Notes under the pieces: generated by a model
Database searches by the model: none
What the model saw: only the letters and a program-made list of their open reading frames with translations
What the model was told of the DNA's origin: nothing
Made by a program: the position numbers and the translations under genes
Assembly: GCF_038024065.1 (NCBI RefSeq)
Contig: NZ_CP150667.1
Span: forward strand, 2,053,501-2,117,500
Direction: 5' to 3'
From: Polaribacter sejongensis
Lineage (GTDB): Bacteria > Bacteroidota > Bacteroidia > Flavobacteriales > Flavobacteriaceae
DNA length: 64,000 bases
Shown: positions 33,363 to 41,185 of the stretch, piece after piece
Layout of the letters: the number at the start of each line of letters is the position of its first letter
Position numbering within the stretch: the stretch's first letter is position 1

Positions 33363-35852
33363 ATGATGACAAAAAGATTACTTACTAAATTACTTTTAGT
33401 TGCTTTTGTTTTTGGTTTTACAACTCAAACAGAAGCCCAATTTTGGAAGAAGAAAAAGGATGAAACTCCTAAGCAAACTCCAAAAAAGAAACCCGAAAAA
33501 GGAGACATTCAGCCTTACGGAAAAGTGGTTACCAAAGACCATAAAACAGACGAAGGTCTATTTAAAGTTCACACAAAAGGTAATTCTTATCTTTTTGAAA
33601 TACCAGATTCTCTTTTAACAAGAGAAATGTTAATGGTTACAAGAATTGCAAAAACTGCAACCGGAATTGGTTTTGGTGGTGGAAAAACAAACACACAAGT
33701 GTTACGTTGGGAAAGAAAGAACAAACAAATTCTATTAAGAATTGTTTCTCATGATATTGTTGCAGATACTATCTTACCAGTTCATAAAGCCGTTGTAAAC
33801 TCTAACTTAGAGCCTATTCTATTTTCTTTTCCTATAAAAGCAATTAGTAAAGACTCTACAGCAACTGTTATAGATGCTACTTCTTTATTTTCTACAGATA
33901 TAAAACCTTTAGGTTTTCCTGGTTTTTATAGAAAAGCGTACGGTGTAACAAGAATGGACAAGGACCGTTCTTATATAGAAAGAGTTAGTAGTTACCCTAA
34001 AAACATAGAAACAAGACATGTAAAAACATATTTTGCAAGTAAAGCACCTTCTAATAGCTCTTTGGGTTCTATTACTTTAGAAATGAGTAACTCAATGGTT
34101 TTACTACCTAAAGTACCAATGAAACGTCGTTATTTTGATGAACGTGTAGGATGGTTTACTAGAGGTCAAGTAGATTATGGTTTAGATGCTCAAAAAAGTA
34201 AAACAGTTAAATATTTAGATAGATATCGTTTAGAAGTAAAAGATGAAGATATCGAAAAATTTAAAAGAGGAGAATTAGTAGAACCTAAAAAACAAATTGT
34301 TTACTACGTAGATAGGGCAACTCCAGAAGAATGGGTTCCTTATATTATACAAGGTGTAAATGATTGGCAAGTTGCTTTTGAAGCAGCAGGTTTTAAAAAC
34401 GCTATTATTGGTAAAAGAGCACCAACCAAAGAAGAAGACCCAGAATACAGTCCAGAAGATGTACGTTATTCTGTAATTAGATATTTAGCATCTCCTATTC
34501 CTAATGCAAACGGACCTCACGTAAGTGATCCAAGATCTGGAGAAATCTTAGAATCTGATATTAATTGGTATCATAATGTAATGTCTTTATTACACAACTG
34601 GTTCTTTATTCAAACTGCGGCAATCAACCCAGACGCAAGAAGTAATAATTTTAAGACTGAAACTATGGGTGAATTAATCAAATTTGTGTCTTCTCACGAG
34701 TTAGGGCACACGTTAGGTTTACCTCATAATATGGGAAGTTCTAATGCATATCCTGTAGATTCTTTACGTTCTGCTTCATTTACAAAAAAATACGGAACAG
34801 CACCTTCTATTATGGATTATGCTCGTTTTAATTATGTGGCACAACCAGAAGATAAAGGTGTTGCCTTAATGCCAAATATTGGTGTGTATGATAAATATGC
34901 AATCTCTTGGGGATACAGACCTATTTTAGATACAGAGGCTAAAGATGAAAAGCCTATTTTAGATTCTTGGATCTTAAAACATGCTGGAGACCCAATGTAT
35001 AGATTCGGACATCAGCAAGCAGGTGGTGTTGTAGATCCTAGTTCTCAAACAGAAGATTTAGGAGACAATGCAATGAAAGCTTCTATGTATGGAATTAAAA
35101 ATTTACAAAGAATTTTACCAAGATTAGAAGAATGGACTTCTGATAAAGGTGAAAATTATGATAATTTATCTACGATGTACGGACAAGTATTAGGTCAGTT
35201 TAATAGATATATGGGGCATGTAACTGCAAATGTTGGGGGTGTATATGAAAACTATAAAACTACAGACCAAGAAGGTGCTGTTTATACTTATGTAGACAAA
35301 GCAACTCAAAAAGAAGCTTTACAATTTGTAATTGATGAGTTGTTTAAAACTCCTACATGGATGTTAGATCAAAACATCTTTAGCAAAACCGAATTTTCTG
35401 GTTCTGTAGAAAGAGTACGTGGTTTACAAGCATCAACTTTAAACAATATGTTAAACGCTGGTAGAATGGCTCGTATGATCGAAAACGAAACTTCTAATGG
35501 AACAAAAGCATATTCATTAATTAGTATGATGAGCGATTTAAGAAAAGGTGTTTGGAGTGAAATCTACACTGGTAAATCTATTGATACTTACAGAAGAAAT
35601 TTACAAAGAGCTTATTTAGATAGATTAGATTATCTTTTAAACAAAGCATCAGACCAAAGAGGTGTAAACAGTGGCTATAGAAAAAGTACTGCTATTAACA
35701 TCAATCAATCTGATGTAAAATCTGTAGCAAGAGGAGAGTTGAAACGTTTACAACGTGATGTAAAATCTGCTTCTAACAGAGGAAACACTTTAACACGTTA
35801 CCACTTACAAGATGTTGTAGATAGAATTGATACTATTTTAGATCCTAAGTAA
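33363..35852 (+). CDS. Secreted zinc metalloprotease (DUF5117/DUF4953 type)
   Basis: An 829-residue protein with a signal peptide (about residues 1-25, TTQTEAQ) and a Lys/Pro-rich segment after it. The zinc site HELGHTLGLPHNMGSS near residue 445 is the HExxHxxGxxH metzincin form. The order DUF5118-DUF5117-metalloprotease matches a Bacteroidota zinc-dependent protease family; other blocks are RYSVIRYLASPIPNANGPHVSDPRSGEI and a Met-turn region SIMDYARFNYVAQPED. It should be exported to the periplasm or beyond. Substrate unknown. A terminator follows at 35877. Confidence 0.88.
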   Translation: MMTKRLLTKLLLVAFVFGFTTQTEAQFWKKKKDETPKQTPKKKPEKGDIQPYGKVVTKDHKTDEGLFKVHTKGNSYLFEIPDSLLTREMLMVTRIAKTATGIGFGGGKTNTQVLRWERKNKQILLRIVSHDIVADTILPVHKAVVNSNLEPILFSFPIKAISKDSTATVIDATSLFSTDIKPLGFPGFYRKAYGVTRMDKDRSYIERVSSYPKNIETRHVKTYFASKAPSNSSLGSITLEMSNSMVLLPKVPMKRRYFDERVGWFTRGQVDYGLDAQKSKTVKYLDRYRLEVKDEDIEKFKRGELVEPKKQIVYYVDRATPEEWVPYIIQGVNDWQVAFEAAGFKNAIIGKRAPTKEEDPEYSPEDVRYSVIRYLASPIPNANGPHVSDPRSGEILESDINWYHNVMSLLHNWFFIQTAAINPDARSNNFKTETMGELIKFVSSHELGHTLGLPHNMGSSNAYPVDSLRSASFTKKYGTAPSIMDYARFNYVAQPEDKGVALMPNIGVYDKYAISWGYRPILDTEAKDEKPILDSWILKHAGDPMYRFGHQQAGGVVDPSSQTEDLGDNAMKASMYGIKNLQRILPRLEEWTSDKGENYDNLSTMYGQVLGQFNRYMGHVTANVGGVYENYKTTDQEGAVYTYVDKATQKEALQFVIDELFKTPTWMLDQNIFSKTEFSGSVERVRGLQASTLNNMLNAGRMARMIENETSNGTKAYSLISMMSDLRKGVWSEIYTGKSIDTYRRNLQRAYLDRLDYLLNKASDQRGVNSGYRKSTAININQSDVKSVARGELKRLQRDVKSASNRGNTLTRYHLQDVVDRIDTILDPK

Positions 35853-35876
35853 TATAAACATTTTTTATACATATTT

Positions 35877-35910
35877 AAAACCTCATCTTATTAATTGATG
35901 AGGTTTTTTT
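35877..35910 (+). terminator. Terminator after the metalloprotease
   Basis: AAAACCTCATC-TTATTAATT-GATGAGGTTTT, an 11-bp stem ending in a T run. Confidence 0.9.
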
Positions 35911-36359
35911 GTACCAAATTTCGTTATCTTCAGATATATCGAATAAAAAGTCTCCATATCAATAAAGTTAGCTATAATATAAATTACGAACGTAAAAATG
36001 GACATTATAATAATTATAACAGCAAATGGAATACAAATCTAAAGTTTAGTGGCCTTAAAAGAGAGTTTAACAAAAACGATAGGATCAATATATTTTTGTC
36101 CGCAATTGCCATAATAAAGTTTCGCCTAATTATTAAAAATATCTAACTTTAAAACTACATTGTATTAAGAGTTCAACTGCTCAACTGAAAATTATTGAAC
36201 AATTCTTCTTGGTATTTATTTTGTTCCTTGAGCCCTATAAGACACAATACATATGATTCATTGCTAGTTAGAGCCTAATTGAAAACTCATTCGAAATTCC
36301 ATCTGGCTCGTTTTAGTTTACTAATTTAGTTAATAAAACAAGTAACGAAACCTTAACTA
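35911..36359. other. Intergenic region, no supported gene
   Basis: Between the metalloprotease terminator and the alpha/beta hydrolase 3' end. An 83-codon open frame (35895-36146) starts within the terminator stem and has a composition unlike neighbours (Asn/Tyr/Lys/Ile run), so it is rejected. A weak relative of the dispersed repeat (GAAAACTCATTCGAAATTCC) is seen at 36281-36300. Confidence 0.5.
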
Positions 36360-37133
36360 TTACTTCAAAAACTCAGAAACTTCAGTGTAAAAATCCTTCG
36401 GATTTTCAGCATGCAGCCAATGCCCTGCATTTTTAATTTCTATAATTTTAGAATTCGGAAAATGTGCTTCAATAATTGGTTCTTCGTCTTGTGTAATATA
36501 GTCCGATTTTGATCCTTTTAAAAACAACGTTTCTTTTTCGAAAACTGTAAACGAAGGCAAAGCTTCTCCCACAGCAGGATTATTATCTGTTAAAGACTCT
36601 AAATTAAATCGAAATGCCAATTGCCCTTTTTCTTTCCAATAGACGTTTTTCAACAGAAACTGACGCACACCAAAATCTGGAATTAAAGCTGACAATTTTT
36701 TATCAACCAAAGTTCTGGTATTCTCTACAGAAAAATCAATAGAATTTAATCCAGCTAAAATTGCATTATGATGCGGTTGATACATTCTTGGAGAAATATC
36801 AACAACAATTAATTTATCAACCAAATCCGGATACGTTACCGCAAACAACATCGCGGTTTTGCCGCCCATAGAATGCCCAATAATATGTACTGACTCTAGC
36901 TGATAATGCTGAATATAAGCATGTAAATCTTCTACTAAAACCTCATAATTAAATTCATCTTCATGAAAGCTACGTCCGTGATTTCTTTGGTCTATTAAAT
37001 GGACTTGGTAATCTTCAGCAAACTGATTTCCAATTGTTTTCCAGTTATCAGACATTCCAAAATAACCATGTAAAATTAACAATGGTTTTCCTTCCCCTTT
37101 TATGGTTGAATGTAATATTGGATTGTTAGACAT
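36360..37133 (-). CDS. Alpha/beta-fold hydrolase (YbfF-like esterase)
   Basis: A 257-residue hydrolase. LLILHGYFGMSDNW (oxyanion region, HGYFG) is near residue 17, DQRNHGRS near 49, the nucleophile elbow GHSMGG near 92, VVDISPRMY near 115, and the C-terminal AGHWLHAENP has the catalytic histidine near 241. This resembles YbfF-type esterases and hydrolyses a short acyl ester; substrate unknown. The gene stands behind pdxJ on the same strand, 120 bp apart, across the repeat-like sequence at 37153-37252. Confidence 0.88.
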   Translation of the reverse strand: MSNNPILHSTIKGEGKPLLILHGYFGMSDNWKTIGNQFAEDYQVHLIDQRNHGRSFHEDEFNYEVLVEDLHAYIQHYQLESVHIIGHSMGGKTAMLFAVTYPDLVDKLIVVDISPRMYQPHHNAILAGLNSIDFSVENTRTLVDKKLSALIPDFGVRQFLLKNVYWKEKGQLAFRFNLESLTDNNPAVGEALPSFTVFEKETLFLKGSKSDYITQDEEPIIEAHFPNSKIIEIKNAGHWLHAENPKDFYTEVSEFLK

Positions 37134-37152
37134 ACTTTATTTTTTATAATTA

Positions 37153-37252
37153 TTACACGGAGATTCGCAGAGAAATCTCAGAGTTTCACAGAATTTTTCT
37201 AAAAACTGCGACTGCAACTAAAAACTGATTACTGAGACTGAATACTGTAAAC
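37153..37252. repeat. Decayed intergenic repeat sequence
   Basis: Two phrases typical of scattered flavobacterial intergenic sequence: CACGGAGATTCGCAGAGA at 37156-37173 and several ACTG words (CTGCGACTGCAACTAAAAACTG then ATTACTGAGACTGAATACTG) to the pdxJ stop. No gene signal. Confidence 0.4.
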
Positions 37253-37966
37253 TTATTTCAAACGATGTAAATACATATTTACAACATTCTCTAAACCTAA
37301 GTACAAACTCTCTGCAATAAGCGCGTGCCCAATAGAAACTTCTGCCAAATTAGGAATATTTTCTTTAAAGAATTTAATATTATCTAAGCTTAAATCGTGC
37401 CCAGCATTAATACCTAAACCTAATTTATGAGCTAAAACAGCAGCTTCCGTATAAGGTTTTATAGCTTCTTTATTTCCTAAATCATATTGCGTTGCAAAAT
37501 CTTCTGTGTACAATTCTATTCTATCCGCGCCTGTTTTTGCAGCAGCTTCAATCAACTTAGCATCTGTATCAATAAAAATTGAAGTTCTAATTCCGTTTTG
37601 TTGAAACTCTCTAATTACTTCTTGTAAAAAAGATTGATGTGTAATGGTATCCCAACCTGCATTAGAAGTAATTGCATCTAAAGCATCTGGTACCAAAGTA
37701 ACCTGCGTTGGTTTTATTTCTAAGACCAAATCCATAAAAGATTTTATAGGGTTTCCTTCAATATTATATTCGGTAGTAACAATATTTTTTAAATCTCTTG
37801 CATCTTGATAACGAATATGTCTTTCGTCTGGTCTTGGGTGAATTGTTATTCCCTGAGCACCAAACTCTTCTATATCACTGGCTACTTTTAACAAATTAGG
37901 GACATTTCCTCCACGAGAATTTCTTAAAGTTGCTATTTTATTAATATTTACACTTAACTTTGTCAT
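37253..37966 (-). CDS. pdxJ: Pyridoxine 5'-phosphate synthase
   Basis: A 237-residue PdxJ homologue, normal length. It has [20 protein letters not shown] at the N-terminus, then [45 protein letters not shown] and EVSIGHALI. It joins 1-deoxy-D-xylulose 5-phosphate with 3-amino-2-oxopropyl phosphate in the last step of vitamin B6 synthesis. It is divergent from the CBS gene at 38027. The -7 box TATATTTG on the minus strand (37991-37984) is 18 bp from its start. Confidence 0.95.
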   Translation of the reverse strand: MTKLSVNINKIATLRNSRGGNVPNLLKVASDIEEFGAQGITIHPRPDERHIRYQDARDLKNIVTTEYNIEGNPIKSFMDLVLEIKPTQVTLVPDALDAITSNAGWDTITHQSFLQEVIREFQQNGIRTSIFIDTDAKLIEAAAKTGADRIELYTEDFATQYDLGNKEAIKPYTEAAVLAHKLGLGINAGHDLSLDNIKFFKENIPNLAEVSIGHALIAESLYLGLENVVNMYLHRLK

Positions 37967-37983
37967 TGTCTAAAATTAGGCTG

Positions 37984-37991
37984 CAAATATA
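37984..37991 (-). promoter_or_regulatory. -7 element of pdxJ
   Basis: TATATTTG on the minus strand matches TAnnTTTG; predicted start near 37979. No TTG at the expected -33 position. Confidence 0.5.
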
Positions 37992-38026
37992 ATTTATTAA
38001 ATCATTTTATCCTATATTCGTAAAGC

Positions 38027-38686
38027 ATGAATATGAACGACTATTTATTAGATCAAATAAAACCACTTCGCTTAAAAGACACTGTTAAAAGTGCTCAAAA
38101 AGTGTTAAGAAACAATCATATAACACATTTTCCTATTATTGAAAATAATAAATTATTAGGTTCTTTTGCTGAAGATGATATACAAACCATAGAAAATAAT
38201 AACGAAGAGTTAGTTGAACATGCACATTTATTAAATTCTTTTTTTGCTGATGAAAAAGCAACTCTTTTAGAACTTTTAAAGATTTTTGCAGACAATGACA
38301 CCAACATTATACCTGTTTTAAATGAAGCCAAAGATTATATTGGTTATTTTGATTTGCGTGATGTTTTAGATGTTTTTTCTACAAGTCCGTTTATGGTTGA
38401 AGAAAGTGAGACTTTAATTATAGAGAAATTAAGGAACGACTACTCTATGAGTCAGGTTGTACAAATTATAGAAGCTAGTGGAGGTCAATTATTAGGCTTG
38501 TATATTTCCGAAAAGAATTTAGATAATGTACAAGTTACCATCAAAGTAATATCTGAAGAAATAAATGAAATTATGCAAACTTTTAGAAGGTATGATTATA
38601 AAATTATATCTATGCATGAAAATGACATTTATTTAGAAGATTTAAAAAGTAGGTCTGAATATTTACAGAAATATTTAGATATGTAA
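38027..38686 (+). CDS. CBS-pair protein with C-terminal ACT-like domain
   Basis: A 219-residue soluble protein. Two CBS motifs are visible (IKPLRLKDTVKSAQKVLRNNHITHFPII, residues 11-38, and AKDYIGYFDLRDVLDVF, about 103-119). The last 85 residues (YSMSQVVQIIEASGGQLLGLYI ... IISMHENDIYLEDLKSRSEYL) look like an ACT-type regulatory domain. No enzyme domain is attached. It heads the envelope cluster nadK-DUF6089-uppS-bamA, 39 bp before nadK, and is divergent from pdxJ. It may sense a nucleotide or metabolite; this is inference. Confidence 0.8.
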   Translation: MNMNDYLLDQIKPLRLKDTVKSAQKVLRNNHITHFPIIENNKLLGSFAEDDIQTIENNNEELVEHAHLLNSFFADEKATLLELLKIFADNDTNIIPVLNEAKDYIGYFDLRDVLDVFSTSPFMVEESETLIIEKLRNDYSMSQVVQIIEASGGQLLGLYISEKNLDNVQVTIKVISEEINEIMQTFRRYDYKIISMHENDIYLEDLKSRSEYLQKYLDM

Positions 38687-38725
38687 ACCTATAAGAATAC
38701 ATTTACAAAAAAATAAAAAAACGTA

Positions 38726-39625
38726 TTGAAAAAAGCAGCAATTTACGGTCAATCATACGCGATTACATCAGAAAAAGAAGTTAAAACATTAATACACGTT
38801 TTACAAAAAAATAAGATTGATTTTTATATTGAACATAAGTTTTACAATCTTTTAATAGAACACGAAGTATTAGAAGACTCCTACAAATCATTCGATAATT
38901 TTAATGACTTAGACAATAGTTTTGATATTATGCTTACACTTGGTGGAGACGGTACATTTTTACGTTCTGCAACCCATATTAGAGATTTAGACATTCCTAT
39001 TTTAGGTATAAATACAGGTAGATTAGGTTTTTTAGCCATCGTTGCCAAAGATGTTATAGAAGAAAGTATAAATCTGGTTTTAAAAGGCGAATACACCATA
39101 CAAGAAAGAACCCTTTTATCTGTGAAGACAGAACCTAAAACAAAAGATTTTGAAGAGTTAAATTTTGCTTTAAATGAAGTAACTGTTGCCAAAAAGAATA
39201 CTACTTCTATGATTGGGGTAAAAACCTATTTAAATGGAGAGTATCTTACCAATTATTGGGCAGACGGCTTAATTATATCTACACCAACAGGTTCTACAGG
39301 CTATTCATTAAGTTGTAACGGACCTGTAATATTACCAGATTCTAAAAACATTGTTATTACACCTATTGCACCGCATAACTTAAATGCAAGACCTATAGTA
39401 ATCTCCGATGAAACTAAAGTAGAACTAGAAGTAGATTCTAGAGAAAAAAGCTACTTAGTATCTTTAGATTCTAGAGTTACCACGGTAGCCAATCACACAA
39501 AAATTTTAATAGAAAAAACAGATTTCACCATTAAAAGTATCTTACCTAAAAACCAATCTTTTTTAAAGACATTAAGAAGTAAACTTTTGTGGGGAGAAGA
39601 CATTAGAAACAAAACAAATGTTTAA
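38726..39625 (+). CDS. nadK: NAD kinase
   Basis: A 299-residue ATP-NAD kinase. LGGDGTFLRS near residue 73 holds the GGDGT motif, with NTGRLGFLA next, NEVTVAK near 150 and TPTGSTGYSLSCNGP near 188 (nucleotide-binding). It phosphorylates NAD to NADP. The start is TTG at 38726 because no in-frame ATG precedes the conserved AIYGQSY N-terminus. It sits 39 bp after the CBS gene and before an internal promoter for DUF6089. Confidence 0.94.
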   Translation: MKKAAIYGQSYAITSEKEVKTLIHVLQKNKIDFYIEHKFYNLLIEHEVLEDSYKSFDNFNDLDNSFDIMLTLGGDGTFLRSATHIRDLDIPILGINTGRLGFLAIVAKDVIEESINLVLKGEYTIQERTLLSVKTEPKTKDFEELNFALNEVTVAKKNTTSMIGVKTYLNGEYLTNYWADGLIISTPTGSTGYSLSCNGPVILPDSKNIVITPIAPHNLNARPIVISDETKVELEVDSREKSYLVSLDSRVTTVANHTKILIEKTDFTIKSILPKNQSFLKTLRSKLLWGEDIRNKTNV

Positions 39626-39707
39626 CGGAGTACTTACAATATTTCTTTAAAAATGTTGTTATTCAAAAAAGACTATATATTAACTTTATAAAGCAATTTG
39701 AAATTTC

Positions 39708-39715
39708 TATATTTG
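39708..39715 (+). promoter_or_regulatory. -7 element before the DUF6089 gene
   Basis: TATATTTG matches TAnnTTTG; predicted start near 39720, about 10 nt before the ATG. No -33 TTG at the expected spacing. Confidence 0.45.
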
Positions 39716-39729
39716 CCCACTATTTTATA

Positions 39730-40428
39730 ATGAAAAAAAGAATATTATTTTTTGTATTTGTAAGTTTTACCTCCATTTTCATGGGGCAACTTCATGAGGT
39801 AGGCCTTACTATTGGAGGTACTAACTATGTTGGTGACATTGGTAAAAACTACTACTTTTACCCGAATGAACTCGCTGGTGGCATTACATACAAGTATAAT
39901 TGGAATCCTAGAATTGCTTTAAGAGCAACTTACAGCCTTCTACCTATTTCAGGAAATGATGCAGATGCAGACACGGGGTATAGAAGAGATCGATTAGACG
40001 CTAGTGGAAAAACATACAATTTTTCTAACAATATAAATGAATTAGCTGTTGGTATCGAATATAATTTCTATGAGTATGATTTATCATCTTATGATAAAAC
40101 TTGGACTCCTTACCTAATCTTAGAATTGGCTGTTTTTAATCATACAAACGTAAGTTCATACTTACCAACAGGAGGAATAGAAAAATTAGGAAAGAAAACG
40201 TCTTTGGCTATTCCTTTCGGTTTTGGTTATAAGTCTAAATTATATGGTACTTTAGCTTTTGCAATTGAAGCAAAATTTAGATATACTTTGGAAGATGATT
40301 TAGATTACCTTTCTAACGATACACCAAATGTAAATTTAGACGGCACAGGTAATGACTGGTATATGTTTACTGGGGTTTCTTTAATCTACACATTTGGTAG
40401 ACCTGCTTGTTATACAAACGGATTATAA
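39730..40428 (+). CDS. DUF6089 outer-membrane barrel protein
   Basis: A 232-residue protein. Signal peptide ending SIFMG-Q (about residue 20). The rest is a small beta-barrel style pattern: HEVGLTIGGTNYVGDIG, NELAGGITYKYNWNPRIALRATYS, NINELAVGIEYNFYEYD and a final WYMFTGVSLIYTFG. This matches DUF6089, found beside uppS and bamA in Flavobacteria. It is predicted to be in the outer membrane; its job is unknown. It starts 6 bp before uppS, so it is co-transcribed with it. Confidence 0.85.
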   Translation: MKKRILFFVFVSFTSIFMGQLHEVGLTIGGTNYVGDIGKNYYFYPNELAGGITYKYNWNPRIALRATYSLLPISGNDADADTGYRRDRLDASGKTYNFSNNINELAVGIEYNFYEYDLSSYDKTWTPYLILELAVFNHTNVSSYLPTGGIEKLGKKTSLAIPFGFGYKSKLYGTLAFAIEAKFRYTLEDDLDYLSNDTPNVNLDGTGNDWYMFTGVSLIYTFGRPACYTNGL

Positions 40429-40434
40429 AAAACT

Positions 40435-41178
40435 ATGGATAAAAAATTACTAATCGACCTACAAAGAACACCAAAACATGTTGCCATTATAATGGATGGT
40501 AATGGCCGTTGGGCTAAAGGTAAAGGAATGAATAGAATTTTCGGCCATAGAAACGCCTTAACCGCTGTTAGAGAGTCTGTTAGTGCAGCTTCTCAAGTAA
40601 ACATAGAGGCAATTACTTTATACGCTTTTTCTACAGAAAACTGGAACCGCCCTAAATTAGAAGTTGATGCTTTAATGAGTTTATTAATTAATTCTTTAAA
40701 AAAGGAATTACCTGGCTTCATGAAAAATGGCGTAAAAGTAAACGCAATTGGAGCTATAGAAAGCTTACCAAAAAAAGCACAAAAAGTATTAGGAGATGTA
40801 ATTTCTCAAACAAAAGACAACACAGATATTGTATTAACCTTTGCTCTTAGCTATGGTTCTAGAGAAGAAATTGTTAATACTATTAAAAACATATCCAAAA
40901 AAGTTGTTAATAATGAGATAAATATCGAAGAAATTGATGAAAATACTATAAATAACCATTTATATACGTTTAATTTGCCCGACGTAGACTTAATGATTAG
41001 AACTAGTGGAGAACAACGCATTAGTAATTTCTTATTATGGCAAATGGCATATGCCGAATTATATTTTACAGATATACTTTGGCCAGACTTTAGAGAAGAG
41101 CATTTTTACGATGCAATCATAGATTATCAGAATAGAGAACGAAGATTTGGAAAAACAAGCGAACAAATTACAGAATAA
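40435..41178 (+). CDS. uppS: Isoprenyl transferase (undecaprenyl-diphosphate synthase type)
   Basis: A 247-residue cis-prenyltransferase. IIMDGNGRWAKGKG near residue 19 has the catalytic Asp and diphosphate-binding Arg; GHRNALTAVRE, YAFSTENWNRP and the C-terminal MIRTSGEQRISNFLLWQMAYAELYF complete the family pattern. It makes the C55 carrier for cell-wall and O-antigen synthesis. It lies between DUF6089 (6 bp gap) and bamA (7 bp gap), linking lipid carrier and outer-membrane assembly genes in one operon. Confidence 0.96.
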   Translation: MDKKLLIDLQRTPKHVAIIMDGNGRWAKGKGMNRIFGHRNALTAVRESVSAASQVNIEAITLYAFSTENWNRPKLEVDALMSLLINSLKKELPGFMKNGVKVNAIGAIESLPKKAQKVLGDVISQTKDNTDIVLTFALSYGSREEIVNTIKNISKKVVNNEINIEEIDENTINNHLYTFNLPDVDLMIRTSGEQRISNFLLWQMAYAELYFTDILWPDFREEHFYDAIIDYQNRERRFGKTSEQITE

Positions 41179-41185
41179 ATTTTTT

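Noticed and set aside
35895..36146. 83-codon open frame after the metalloprotease
   Set aside because: Starts inside the terminator stem, has Asn/Tyr/Lys-rich random-like composition and no motif.
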